Notes under the pieces: generated by a model
Database searches by the model: none
Told to the model about the DNA's origin: nothing
The model's input: only the letters and a program-made list of their open reading frames with translations
Position numbers and translations under genes: made by a program
Shown: positions 17,088 to 28,221 of the stretch, piece after piece
Layout: every line of letters begins with the position of its first letter
Numbering within the stretch: the first letter of the stretch is position 1
Assembly: GCA_002399285.1 (NCBI GenBank)
Contig: DHDI01000012.1
Location: forward strand, 14,689 to 78,688
DNA length: 64,000 nt
Direction of reading: 5' to 3'
Source of the DNA: Thermoanaerobacterales bacterium UBA4880
GTDB lineage: Bacteria > Bacillota > Thermoanaerobacteria > Thermoanaerobacterales > UBA4877

Positions 17088-17205
17088 AGCAATACCTCCC
17101 TCAAAGATTTCATTATCCTCATTACTTAAATATACAATTTTTTGCCGTTCTGCACAAGTTGAACTTGATGATCTTACATGAGATAATGGCAGTGGGGGGA
17201 TGGAT

Positions 17206-17823
17206 ATGAGAATATATGATATCTCGATGCCGATCTGCCATGATATGACGGTCTATAAAGACAGGGAAGAGAATAGGCCGGTTTGCGAGATGACCAGGGA
17301 TTACCCGGAAGGAGCTCGGGAGTCTAAGATATGCATGGGCATGCATACGGGCACCCATGTGGACGCGCCCAAGCACATGATCGAGGGCGGCGACGGCATA
17401 GACGCTCTGGACCTGCGCCAGGTGGTGACGGAATGCAGGGTGCTGGACCTGACCTACTTCACGGGCGGGATAACGCAGCAGGGCCTGGCCGACAAGGACA
17501 TACAGCTTGGCGAATTCATACTTCTCAAGACTAAAAATTCCTTTGAAGATGCCTTCGATCCCGAGTTCGTATATCTCGGAGAATCGGGAGCGCGGTTTTT
17601 GGCGGATAAGAGAATAAAGGGCGTCGGCATAGACGCTCTAGGTATAGAAAGGGCCCAGCCCGGCCACCAAACGCATATAACCCTTTTTAAAAGCGGCATA
17701 ACCATAATCGAAGGACTGCGGCTCAAGAATATACCCGAGGGCAGATATTTTCTTTCCGCGGCGCCGCTGTCTGTAGTGGACGCAGACGGAGCGCCCGCAA
17801 GGGCCGTCCTCATAGATGCATGA
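17206..17823 (+). CDS. Cyclase-family (kynurenine formamidase-like) metal hydrolase
   Basis: Protein of about 205 residues in the cyclase/arylformamidase family. The signature HTGTHVDAPKH (about residue 47) provides metal ligands. IYDISMPI at the start and AQPGHQTHITLF later in the chain are also typical. Relatives hydrolyse N-formylkynurenine or isatin, or close polyketide rings, so the substrate is open. I prefer ATG 17206, seven bases after AGTGGGGGG; ATG 17200 is in the same frame but too close. A TTGAAC/GATAAT pair with a 17-base spacer lies at 17159-17187 but would give almost no leader. Confidence 0.85.
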   Translation: MRIYDISMPICHDMTVYKDREENRPVCEMTRDYPEGARESKICMGMHTGTHVDAPKHMIEGGDGIDALDLRQVVTECRVLDLTYFTGGITQQGLADKDIQLGEFILLKTKNSFEDAFDPEFVYLGESGARFLADKRIKGVGIDALGIERAQPGHQTHITLFKSGITIIEGLRLKNIPEGRYFLSAAPLSVVDADGAPARAVLIDA

Positions 17824-17842
17824 TATTTATTGCGGGAGAAAA

Positions 17843-17872
17843 CAGGGGTGAGCCGAATTTCGCTCACCCCTG
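17843..17872. terminator. Terminator between convergent cyclase and nitroreductase genes
   Basis: CAGGGGTGAGC (17843-17853) pairs with GCTCACCCCTG (17862-17872). The T-run (TTTTCT) is on the minus strand, so it chiefly ends the nitroreductase transcript. Confidence 0.8.
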
Positions 17873-17886
17873 ACATATGCGCTTGT

Positions 17887-18447
17887 TTATTTTAGAATGG
17901 TCACCGTTCCCTGTTTTCTCTCGGCGGCCGCGGGCGTTTCGCCTGCCTTATATCCGAATCCCGCGGCGGCGCATACGTTAAAGTCCTTGGGTATCTGCAG
18001 CTCGTCCTTCAATTGCTTTCCGCCCTCGCTCAGCAGCAGATTGAATATGGCGTGTATCCAGCATGCGCCTATATTCAAGGACTCCGCAGCCAAAAACATA
18101 TTTTCCATGGCGAGCGCGCAGTCTATCTGAGGAGCGATGGTCTTCGTATCTCCCGATATTATGATAACTGTCGGAGCGTTATAAAAGATACTGAAGTCTG
18201 GCGACGCAGCCATTTTGGCCATTTGCGGGTTGGGCGATTTGGCTATGGCATCCTTGCAGGCCCGGTTCAATTTGTTCAGCATATCCTTGTTCTGAACGAC
18301 GGTAAAGTGCCAGGGCTGCTCATTGGCAGCGCTGGGGGCATATTTTCCCGCTTCTATCAATTGATTCAGGTCGCCCTCGCTTATCTGCTGCCGTTTATAA
18401 CTTCTGGTGCTCCTTCTCTTGAGTATGGTATTGATGGTCTCGTTCAT
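17887..18447 (-). CDS. Nitroreductase-family flavoprotein
   Basis: FMN-dependent NAD(P)H oxidoreductase of 186 residues. It begins with the family pattern INTILKRRSTRSYK, then PSAANEQPWHFTVV, the FMN-site IGACWIHAI and the C-terminal AAGFGYKAGETPAA. Such proteins reduce nitroaromatics, quinones or other electrophiles. GAAAGGAG precedes ATG 18447. It is a single-gene unit. Physiological substrate unknown. Confidence 0.9.
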   Translation of the reverse strand: MNETINTILKRRSTRSYKRQQISEGDLNQLIEAGKYAPSAANEQPWHFTVVQNKDMLNKLNRACKDAIAKSPNPQMAKMAASPDFSIFYNAPTVIIISGDTKTIAPQIDCALAMENMFLAAESLNIGACWIHAIFNLLLSEGGKQLKDELQIPKDFNVCAAAGFGYKAGETPAAAERKQGTVTILK

Positions 18448-18688
18448 AAAAAATATCTCCTTTCTATCGCTGGTATAAATTTCTCTTTCTAATGATATTA
18501 TATCAAACTCAACAAATTTTACTTTATCCCGACGGTTTTTTTATTAAGAATTTGTTATTTAATACCAATCACAAGTATCTGGATTTATTTCAGGTATCAT
18601 TATATAATAGTCTAAAGAAAAACAAGAATAAAAACCAAGAAAATATCAATAGTATGATATGAAAAAAATAATTGAAAGGAGAAATGAC

Positions 18689-19123
18689 ATGGACGAATTG
18701 GAAAAGGTAGATTTGATAAAGGACAGGACGGGAGTCAGCTATAAGGAGGCTAAGGAAGCCCTTGACGCCAATGACGGAGACGTGGTGAAGGCCCTCGTAT
18801 ACCTGGAGGACAATAAAAAATCATGGACGGAGAGCATGAACGTCGCGGGATCGGACCTCATAGACAAGGTGAAGGAGATCGTCAAAATGGGGAACGTGAC
18901 CAAGATAAGGATAAAAAAGGATGATAAGGTGATAATGGACATACCGGTAACGGCGGGCGCCATATCGACCGTACTGCTGCCGCAGCTCACCTTAGTGGGC
19001 GCAGCCGTGGCGCTGGTCGCCAACTGCACCATAGAGATAGAGAGACCTAACAGCGGCACCGTCACGCTTATAGAGGAAAAGGAAGACAAGCATGATAAGC
19101 ATGATGATAACCCCGGGGAGTAA
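18689..19123 (+). CDS. DUF4342 protein with N-terminal UBA/EF-Ts-like domain
   Basis: Small cytoplasmic or membrane-associated protein, 144 residues. Residues 1-45 (VDLIKDRTGVSYKEAKEALD, then GDVVKALVYLED) resemble the UBA/TS-N three-helix domain of elongation factor Ts. Residues 65-130 form the DUF4342 part with the hydrophobic stretch ISTVLLPQLTLVGAAVALVA. The tail is Lys/Asp/His-rich (DKHDKHDD). AAAGGAG precedes ATG 18689, which I prefer to the upstream in-frame ATG at 18659. Function unknown. Confidence 0.85.
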   Translation: MDELEKVDLIKDRTGVSYKEAKEALDANDGDVVKALVYLEDNKKSWTESMNVAGSDLIDKVKEIVKMGNVTKIRIKKDDKVIMDIPVTAGAISTVLLPQLTLVGAAVALVANCTIEIERPNSGTVTLIEEKEDKHDKHDDNPGE

Positions 19124-19145
19124 TTTCTTCCCCGGGTTTTTATAT
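19110..19145. terminator. Bidirectional terminator
   Basis: CCCGGGGA (19112-19119) and TCCCCGGG (19129-19136), flanked by AA and TTTTTA. It ends the DUF4342 gene and, on the other strand, the PRD regulator gene. Confidence 0.85.
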
Positions 19146-21062
19146 CAGTTTGTTCACATATTCATCGCTTGTCAGTATTGAGATAAAGTCGGTGTAAGAA
19201 GTGGATTTACAAAGTTTATTTATTATATTGGGGTCATTCAAGGCTTCCAACAGATAACTGTATATTTTTTTGAATGAATCCCGCTGATTCTCATTGATGC
19301 CTATCAGTATGACTATCTGAACGTCGTACATACTCCAGTGCATGGGAACGCCGTTGATGATCACATACGTGCAGTTTCTTACCGTGGAGGCCTTTATGGA
19401 GTGTGGGATAGCCACATTGTTATCAAAGGATGTGGGCGACATCTGTTCACGCTCCATTACCGAATCGATAAACGAGGAATCCGCCAGACGGAAGTCGACG
19501 AATCTTTTCGCCATATAGCGGATCATTTCTTCCGGACTATTAAAATAATGGTTTCTTTCGAACAGCCTTTCATCAAAAAATGATTCAAAGTGCTTCTTTA
19601 ATATTTGCTTTTTTCTGGAGGCTTTTATTTCATCTATCTTTTTCCGGATCAATGTAATATCCGAGTCCGAGATTAAGGGCGATATATTGACCGAATTTAT
19701 ATTGCTGCTGCGAATACCGATCGGAGAGGCATTTATTATTAAGTCGTAATCTTCAATCGGGACCTGCTCAAATACATTATAGACGTTCAAGACCTCCATG
19801 TCGGAGGAAAATTCATGATTCAGATTAAATTTGACCGTATTTTCATAATTGTAATAGTTGGGGAATACCAATGCGGCCTTTATGATCTGGGAAAGCTGTT
19901 GTTTTCTGTTTATAACGGCGCCCACGTGAATGATTATAAAGGATAATTCGTCCGAGTTTATTCTGCAGTCAAATTTGTCCTTGATCTCCTCGCCGATGAA
20001 TACTCCTATCTCATAGATCAAGGGATTGCAGTGCATCGCGTATTCGCTCAGGATATCGTTGTTGGAATAATTATTGCGTGTTCTAAAGATCAGGTTTTTT
20101 AAGTGCAGTGAAAACAATAGTATAAAATCGTTGTCTGTCAAATCTATAAAGTAATAGTAATTGATCTTTTTTATTATCTCATAGGTAAAATCAAGATATT
20201 TCCTCTCTATAAAATCATCGGCATTTTCCAAAGTCAATGCGGAAACATCGATAGCGCTTGTCTTGGAAACCAACAGGAATGTCAATTGGTTCCTTTCATT
20301 ATCGTTGAAGAAAATATTGTATTCTCTGCTGAGCTTATCCACTATTTCAAGACAGCAGTTTGTCTCTGCTTCATATCCTGTAAAATCGTTAAAAGAGCTT
20401 GAACTGATAACAAGATCCTTTTTTAAACGGTATATGGTAATGATGACATGAATCAAAATATTGACTAAGTAATAATCATTCGTATAGATCTTATGTTTTG
20501 CAAGGGTATCGGTTATTATCGACTTGATTTTGCGCATGTCGATATTTACCTCGGCACATAGCTGATCGAGATAATCCTCAAGAGGTATTTTGCTGGAATT
20601 ATAAATGATGTCCTTGATCAATTTCCTCTTGTCATTTTCCGCTCCGGTCAATGTTAAAAATCCTTTGGATCTGCGGATCGTCAGATTATACTTTTCTATT
20701 GTTTCTTTGACTTTTAATATATCTTTCTCTATGGTCGAATAACTTACATACATTTCATCGGCTAAATCATAGGTATTTACCATGTCGGTCGAGGCCATGA
20801 TCCTGTTGATGATAAAGATTATCCTATCGTCCTGATAAGAGAAATCATAGGCGGCATTTAATTCTTTTCCCATGGGAACGCCCCCGGTCACGAGGGAATA
20901 GCCGTCTTGTGAAGCAACTATAAGGCGCCCTTCGGAGTTGATTTTCTTGATATAGTTTCTTATTGTTCTGTCGGTAACATTGAGTTTTTCGGCAAGTGTC
21001 TTCCCCGGGACCGGATTTTGCGACGCTTTTAAAATATCTATAATTTCTTCATATGATTTCAT
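19140..21062 (-). CDS. BglG/MtlR-type PRD-containing PTS transcriptional regulator
   Basis: Regulator of 640 residues controlling the divergent PTS locus. Domain order: HTH_11 wing-helix (residues 1-55, IIDILKASQNPVPGKTLAEK, then VTDRTIRNYIKKI), a second Mga-type HTH (about 85-160, YDLADEMYVSYSTIEKDI), two PRD modules (about 180-390), an EIIB-like segment, and a C-terminal EIIA domain with phospho-accepting His in NVAIPHSIK (about residue 560). The array means that its activity is set by PTS phosphorylation (family knowledge). It is divergent from the IIB gene and shares a 250-base control region. DNA-binding HTHs point to an activator rather than an RNA antiterminator. Confidence 0.9.
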   Translation of the reverse strand: MKSYEEIIDILKASQNPVPGKTLAEKLNVTDRTIRNYIKKINSEGRLIVASQDGYSLVTGGVPMGKELNAAYDFSYQDDRIIFIINRIMASTDMVNTYDLADEMYVSYSTIEKDILKVKETIEKYNLTIRRSKGFLTLTGAENDKRKLIKDIIYNSSKIPLEDYLDQLCAEVNIDMRKIKSIITDTLAKHKIYTNDYYLVNILIHVIITIYRLKKDLVISSSSFNDFTGYEAETNCCLEIVDKLSREYNIFFNDNERNQLTFLLVSKTSAIDVSALTLENADDFIERKYLDFTYEIIKKINYYYFIDLTDNDFILLFSLHLKNLIFRTRNNYSNNDILSEYAMHCNPLIYEIGVFIGEEIKDKFDCRINSDELSFIIIHVGAVINRKQQLSQIIKAALVFPNYYNYENTVKFNLNHEFSSDMEVLNVYNVFEQVPIEDYDLIINASPIGIRSSNINSVNISPLISDSDITLIRKKIDEIKASRKKQILKKHFESFFDERLFERNHYFNSPEEMIRYMAKRFVDFRLADSSFIDSVMEREQMSPTSFDNNVAIPHSIKASTVRNCTYVIINGVPMHWSMYDVQIVILIGINENQRDSFKKIYSYLLEALNDPNIINKLCKSTSYTDFISILTSDEYVNKLI

Positions 21063-21123
21063 TTGTTGTACACCCGCCCCTACATGATCTAGGTTTATAG
21101 TAACCTATATAGTGTTAACTATA

Positions 21124-21151
21124 ATTATAGAATAATAAAAAAACTTGTCAA
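21124..21151 (-). promoter_or_regulatory. Sigma-A promoter of the PRD regulator gene
   Basis: On the minus strand TTGACA (21151-21146) and TATAAT (21129-21124) are separated by 16 bases: a consensus promoter, about 55 bases ahead of the coding start. An imperfect palindrome around CCTATATAGTG lies just downstream. Confidence 0.75.
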
Positions 21152-21230
21152 TATACGGGGCTGTTTGACAATAATAAGTAGGACTTGATTTAACTGTCCC
21201 GACATTGTTTTTTGACGGACTATTATTTAT

Positions 21231-21250
21231 TTTTCCTAGGCATAGGAAAA
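21231..21250. promoter_or_regulatory. Candidate operator in the PTS control region
   Basis: TTTTCCTA (21231-21238) and TAGGAAAA (21243-21250) are a perfect 8-base inverted repeat around GGCA. It lies about 60 bases before the IIB start and next to a plausible promoter (TTGTTT at 21205-21210, TATTTT at 21228-21233). It could bind the divergently encoded PRD regulator. Confidence 0.5.
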
Positions 21251-21310
21251 TGTATGTTGGAAAACTAAAAATGCAGATGAGATAATCTTGTTAAAAGGGA
21301 GGTGGGCTAT

Positions 21311-21634
21311 ATGAATATATTGTTGATCTGTGGAAATGGAGTTTCCAGCGGTATGATCGCTCAGAGGATCGCAAAGGCGGGGATCAAGAGGGGGTACCCG
21401 GATACAAAGGCAGAAGCCTATAGTTATTCGCAGTTGGAGGAGGTGGCAGATTCGTTTGATGTGGTTTTGGCGGCGCCGCAGTTAAAGTTTTTTGAGGCGT
21501 CGATCAAAGAAACCTGTGAAAGGCATAACAGGCCTTATGGAATAATCGATAATATGACGTATTCAATGCTGGACGGCGATAAGGGATTTGATATGGTGCT
21601 GAAACTATTAAATGAGAAGGAAAAGGAGGATTAG
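21311..21634 (+). CDS. celA: PTS lactose/cellobiose-family EIIB
   Basis: Phosphocarrier of 107 residues passing phosphate to the incoming sugar. The P-loop Cys is in NILLICGNGVSSGM (Cys7), the standard cellobiose EIIB active site. AAPQLKFFE and the C-terminal helix are typical. ATG 21311 is seven bases after GGGAGGT; an in-frame GTG at 21302 lies inside that site. It is the first gene of a five-gene operon (IIB, IIC, phospho-glucosidase, IIA, HPr-like). Confidence 0.93.
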   Translation: MNILLICGNGVSSGMIAQRIAKAGIKRGYPDTKAEAYSYSQLEEVADSFDVVLAAPQLKFFEASIKETCERHNRPYGIIDNMTYSMLDGDKGFDMVLKLLNEKEKED

Positions 21635-21635
21635 C

Positions 21636-24337
<2,702 letters not shown>

Positions 24338-24392
24338 ATTTTTGCGGTCAGACATGTTAAATTGCTTTATAAGGAGTGACAAGGACAAATTT

Positions 24393-24752
24393 ATGAATGA
24401 TAATGATAAGATCGTGCAAACTTCTATGAATATTATTGTTAATGCCGGAGATGCCAGGATGTTTGTTACTAAGTCGCTGGAAGATATAGTCTCACGGGAT
24501 TTTGAAAAGGCAGCCGAAGACTTGAAAGTAGCCGAGCAAAAGATAACGGATGCGCACAATATGCAGACGGAGATAATACAGGGAGCGGTGAAAGGCATCA
24601 AAGAGTATGGCGAGTACAACATCCTTTTCTCGCATGCTCAGGATACCATAATGACGATAACAAGCGAGCTGAATATAGCGAAGCAGATGGTAAACATTTT
24701 TAAATCTTATGAGGATCGTATCTCAGCCTTGGAAAAAGATATGGATAAATGA
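24393..24752 (+). CDS. celC: PTS lactose/cellobiose-family EIIA
   Basis: Helical phosphocarrier of 119 residues. The phospho-accepting His is in LFSHAQDTIM (about residue 78). VNAGDARMF and the trimeric helical core are typical of lactose/cellobiose EIIA. AAGGAC lies before ATG 24393; the frame extends to 24342 but lacks a ribosome-binding site there. It supplies phosphate to the EIIB encoded three genes upstream. Confidence 0.93.
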   Translation: MNDNDKIVQTSMNIIVNAGDARMFVTKSLEDIVSRDFEKAAEDLKVAEQKITDAHNMQTEIIQGAVKGIKEYGEYNILFSHAQDTIMTITSELNIAKQMVNIFKSYEDRISALEKDMDK

Positions 24753-24776
24753 TGCAGGATGAGTAGGAGGGCAAGT

Positions 24777-25034
24777 ATGAAGCAGTTTCAGTATTGCGTC
24801 CAGAGTCCGCTGGGATTACATGCACGAACTGCGTATAAGATCATCAATTCCATAGGTTCCCTAAAATGTAATATAGAGTTGGAGAACAAGGATGCTGCGG
24901 CAAATATAAAAGATGCGTTCGGTCTTTTGAATCTTAATATTGTAAAGGGCGACTGCATAACGGTCAAGGTCGACGGACCGGATGAAGAAGCGGCATTAGG
25001 GATTTTACGGAAAGTCATAAGTGAAGAACTTTGA
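24777..25034 (+). CDS. HPr-like phosphocarrier with Asp at position 46
   Basis: HPr paralogue of 85 residues, last gene of the cellobiose PTS operon. The EI-phosphorylated His15 is present in PLGLHARTA, with Arg17 kept, while the usual Pro18 is Thr. Counting without gaps from the Met, the regulatory Ser46 of Firmicute HPr (LKSIMG) is Asp46 (IKDAFG). HPr kinase could therefore not phosphorylate this copy at position 46, and the Asp may mimic P-Ser. That consequence is inference. TAGGAGGG precedes ATG 24777. A general HPr is presumably encoded elsewhere. Confidence 0.9.
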   Translation: MKQFQYCVQSPLGLHARTAYKIINSIGSLKCNIELENKDAAANIKDAFGLLNLNIVKGDCITVKVDGPDEEAALGILRKVISEEL

Positions 25035-25120
25035 GAAATTTACTGTGGGAAAATAGAGAGCGAAGAGGAAAACATGAAATATGCCGGAAGGAAAGACTTC
25101 ATAGCGCAGCGGCATAATGA

Positions 25121-25150
25121 AAAACCCCGGGATTAATCCCCGGGGAATAT
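25121..25150. terminator. Terminator between the PTS operon and oadB unit
   Basis: CCCCGGG and CCCGGGG form a stem around ATTAATC. AAAAA on the left gives a T-run on the minus strand, so it is strongest for the leftward oadB transcript. It overlaps the stop of the small OadG-like gene. Confidence 0.8.
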
Positions 25151-25255
25151 TTTCAGCAGCAGCTTTATCACAAAATAAAATATAGCTATTACGGCAAAAA
25201 TTCCTATGAGTCCGTATCCGGACACTTTAAGCGCCTGTAAAAAGACGTCGTTCAT
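25133..25255 (-). CDS. OadG-like small membrane subunit (40 aa)
   Basis: Forty-residue protein starting MNDVFLQALKVSGYGLIGIF, with one membrane helix and a short basic tail ending KIFPGD. This looks like the reduced gamma-type subunit of sodium-pumping decarboxylases. It starts 12 bases after the oadB stop, with AAGAGGTG before ATG 25255, so the two are cotranscribed. It is missing the long cytoplasmic tail that in true OadG contacts the alpha subunit. Confidence 0.75.
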   Translation of the reverse strand: MNDVFLQALKVSGYGLIGIFAVIAIFYFVIKLLLKIFPGD

Positions 25256-25267
25256 TATATTCACCTC

Positions 25268-26389
25268 TTATTTGATCAGTGCAAGTATGAGGCCGCCCGC
25301 AATGACCGAGCCTATCTGGCCGGCTACGTTGGCGCCCACCGCATGCATCAGTAAAAAGTTTGACGGGTCTTCCTTCTGGCCCATTTTGTGTATGACCCTT
25401 GCAGACATAGGGAAAGCCGATATGCCTGCCGCCCCGATCATGGGGTTTATTTTTTTCTTCAGAAAGAGATTGAGGATCTTGACGAATATTACTCCGCCCG
25501 CCGTGTCAAATACGAATGCAAGCAGACCTATACCCAATATCATCAGGGTGCGGGGCTGCAGGAATTTATCTGCCGTCATGGTGGAGCCTATGGTGATGCC
25601 CAGCAGTATTGTGACAAGGTTGGCAAGCTCATTCTGGGCTGTCTTCGAGAGGCCGTTCAGGACGCCGCATTCCCTGATCAGGTTGCCGAACATTAAAAAG
25701 CCTATGAGGGAAACGGACGACGGCGCTACTATGCCGGCTATGAAGGTCACGATTATGGGGAAAAGCACTTTGGTGGTCTTGGATACGCCCTCCGGGCGGT
25801 ATTCCATCTTTATACAGCGCTCTTCATGGGTGGTGAGCGCCTTGATCACCGGCGGCTGTATTATGGGGACCAGCGACATGTAGGAGTATGCGGCGACCGA
25901 TATGGGGCCCAGGAGATTCTTTGCGAACCTTGTGGCGACATATATGGATGTGGGTCCGTCAGCCGCGCCTATGATGCCGATGGAGGCCGCCTCCTTGAGG
26001 CTGAATCCGCAGAGCGTGGCGAGGCACATGGTGAAGAATATGCCGAACTGCGCTGCGGCACCGAAAAACAGCATTACCGGGTTTTGCAGCAGGGGAGTAA
26101 AGTCTATCATGGCTCCCACCGCTAAAAATATGAGCAGAGGAAAGAGCTCCGTTATTATGCCGGCGTTGAAGAGCAAGCTTAGGGCTCCGGGCTGTACCGC
26201 CCCGCCCGATACTTGATCTATGGCGGATGAGAAGGGTATATTAACCAGTATGGCGCCGAATCCTATGGGAAGAAGCAGGGTCGGCTCGTATTCCTTTACG
26301 ATGGCCAGGTATATCAGGGCGCCTCCTATGATATACATGACCACCTGCTTTAACGTAATAGACGTAAGACCGAGAAGTAATTGATCCAT
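25268..26389 (-). CDS. oadB: Sodium-translocating decarboxylase beta subunit
   Basis: Membrane subunit (373 residues, about nine to eleven helices) that couples decarboxylation of a biotin-bound carboxyl group to sodium export. The conserved ion-site motif GIIGAADGPTSIY, with the essential Asp, is near residue 145. GNLIRECGVL and the TILLGITIGSTM helix are also typical. AAAGGAGG precedes ATG 26389. No carboxyltransferase (alpha) or biotin-carrier gene is in the window, so its substrate (oxaloacetate, methylmalonyl-CoA or glutaconyl-CoA) is unknown. Confidence 0.93.
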   Translation of the reverse strand: MDQLLLGLTSITLKQVVMYIIGGALIYLAIVKEYEPTLLLPIGFGAILVNIPFSSAIDQVSGGAVQPGALSLLFNAGIITELFPLLIFLAVGAMIDFTPLLQNPVMLFFGAAAQFGIFFTMCLATLCGFSLKEAASIGIIGAADGPTSIYVATRFAKNLLGPISVAAYSYMSLVPIIQPPVIKALTTHEERCIKMEYRPEGVSKTTKVLFPIIVTFIAGIVAPSSVSLIGFLMFGNLIRECGVLNGLSKTAQNELANLVTILLGITIGSTMTADKFLQPRTLMILGIGLLAFVFDTAGGVIFVKILNLFLKKKINPMIGAAGISAFPMSARVIHKMGQKEDPSNFLLMHAVGANVAGQIGSVIAGGLILALIK

Positions 26390-26495
26390 AAATGTCCTCC
26401 TTTGTTATGTATGGTTATTTTTGTATGTTAAGCGCATCCACGCTTGTGGCAACGTTTGCCCGGGGCATAAAAACCGGCCCTACATTAAGTCGGGC

Positions 26496-26566
26496 TGCAG
26501 ACAAACCGGCAGGCCGTGACAAACCGTGCAATTTCGCGGTTGCGCGAGAATGTCATCGGTCTGAGC
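26496..26566 (+). repeat. Dispersed palindromic intergenic repeat, copy C (reference copy)
   Basis: Reads GCAGACAAACCGGCAGGCCG, TGACAAACCGTGCAATTTCG, CGGTTGCGCGAGAATGTCAT, CGGTCTGAG. The arm CAGGCCGTGACA pairs imperfectly with TGTCATCGGTCTG. It lies between oadB and the pyrophosphatase gene, whose stop is seven bases beyond. Confidence 0.7.
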
Positions 26567-26572
26567 CCTCCG

Positions 26573-28198
26573 TCAGGAGAGCTTGCGCACGGCCCGCATA
26601 ATGGGCGGTATCACCTGATTTTTTCTGGATACGACTCCGGGCAGATAGAAGCTTCCGCCGTCAATATTTACGGAAAAGGCCGTTTCCAGTACGTCTTTAT
26701 GTTCCGAGGCCCAGAGCATTTCCGAGCCTTCGTCGACTATATTTGTGAGCATGAGCAGCAGCAGGTCGTAGCCGCTCTTTTTTTGAATGTCCTGCATGTA
26801 TGCGAGCAGTTCTTTTTTTATGCCGCCAAGGTCGGCCATGACGTTCAGCTGTCCCACGCCGATCCGCAGTCCTTCCGTCCGGAACTCCTTGAAATCGGTA
26901 TAGAATATCTCCTCGAGACTCTTGCCCGAGAGGGACGTGCCCTCCTCGAACATCTTGGCGGCAAACCGGTCTATGTCTATGTCGGCGGCTGCGGCCAGGC
27001 CACGCGCCGCTTCCGTGTCCTTCGGCGTGCATGTGGGCGACTTGAATATCAGCGTGTCCGAAAGGATGGCCGCGCACATGATGCCTGCCATGGCCGGGGG
27101 AGGCGTTATCCCCGCATCCTTATAGATGCCGTATATGATCGTAGAGGTACAGCCGACGGGCTGGTTCCTGAAGAGTATGGGCTTGTCGGTAATCGCTCCG
27201 CCGAGGCGGTGATGGTCTATTATCTCCAGTATGTTCGCCTCGTTGATCCCATCCACCGTCTGAGAAAATTCGTTGTGGTCCACCAGTATGACGTTTTTCG
27301 ATTCGTAGTCCAAGACATGCCGCCGGGATATCAGGCCGATCACGGCGCCGTTTTCATTCAGTACGGGGAAGCTGCGGTATTTGTAATGAGACATGGTGTT
27401 GGTCACCTCATGTATGTATTCGTTCTCTTTAAAGGTGACTATATCCGAATTCCTCATTATATACGAGAGCGGTATGCTTTGGCTGATGCATTTCACCGCT
27501 TCGAAAGTGTCGCATGACGTCAGGATGATCCCCGTACCGCGGTTTGCGGCGAGATCGGTTATATCCCTGTCCGGCATCGTGCCGCCGGTGACTATGATGG
27601 TCCCCGCGCCGTACTCTACGGCGGCCTTCTGTATGTAGGGCCTGTCGCCTACGATTATGGTATCTCCCGCTTTTATCCTCTTGACGGTTTCATCTAAGGA
27701 CATCGCGGCCACGAGGATATTGCCGCCCAGCCGCCCGCCGCCGTAGTTTATTATTTCACCGGACAGCACGCTGGCGGCATTTTTAATGGGTATGCTGTAC
27801 TCCCCGATGTTGTTCATCTCGGAGAGGTATACCTTTGCCAGATCGCCGAGTGTGGCCAGGCCGATGAATCTGCCTGTGCTGTCGGATACGCATACCGTCC
27901 CCGAGCCGGACTGCTGCATCAGCTGCCATGCGGCCAGCATAGGCCAGGCCTCGCTTACGGTCAGCGGCTTGTCGTACTTGATGTCCTTTATCTGCGTGTA
28001 TATATTTTCCAAAAGCAGCGGCTCCTCCACCCCGAAGTAGTCCAGTATGAACCGTGTCTCGCTGTTTACCGGGCCCAGCCTGCAGGGCACGGCATCCATG
28101 CCGTCATGCTCTCTTTTGAAATATGCGTATGAAACGGCGGAGCATATCGCATCGGAATCGGGGTTTTTGTGTCCTATTATATATACCGTGTTTTTCAT
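26573..28198 (-). CDS. ppaC: Manganese-dependent inorganic pyrophosphatase with CBS and DRTGG regulatory domains
   Basis: Family II pyrophosphatase, 541 residues. The catalytic DHH half starts with the metal motif YIIGHKNPDSDA; after the regulatory insert it continues with DHNEFSQT and IIDHHR, and DHHA2 ends with the SRK motif (VVSRKNQ). The insert (about residues 65-300) holds CBS1, a DRTGG domain and CBS2. In characterised members AMP/ADP inhibit and diadenosine polyphosphates activate through the CBS pair. GGGATGA precedes ATG 28198. It drives biosynthesis by removing pyrophosphate. Confidence 0.95.
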   Translation of the reverse strand: MKNTVYIIGHKNPDSDAICSAVSYAYFKREHDGMDAVPCRLGPVNSETRFILDYFGVEEPLLLENIYTQIKDIKYDKPLTVSEAWPMLAAWQLMQQSGSGTVCVSDSTGRFIGLATLGDLAKVYLSEMNNIGEYSIPIKNAASVLSGEIINYGGGRLGGNILVAAMSLDETVKRIKAGDTIIVGDRPYIQKAAVEYGAGTIIVTGGTMPDRDITDLAANRGTGIILTSCDTFEAVKCISQSIPLSYIMRNSDIVTFKENEYIHEVTNTMSHYKYRSFPVLNENGAVIGLISRRHVLDYESKNVILVDHNEFSQTVDGINEANILEIIDHHRLGGAITDKPILFRNQPVGCTSTIIYGIYKDAGITPPPAMAGIMCAAILSDTLIFKSPTCTPKDTEAARGLAAAADIDIDRFAAKMFEEGTSLSGKSLEEIFYTDFKEFRTEGLRIGVGQLNVMADLGGIKKELLAYMQDIQKKSGYDLLLLMLTNIVDEGSEMLWASEHKDVLETAFSVNIDGGSFYLPGVVSRKNQVIPPIMRAVRKLS

Positions 28199-28221
28199 CT
28201 GTAATCATCCCAAACTAAATA

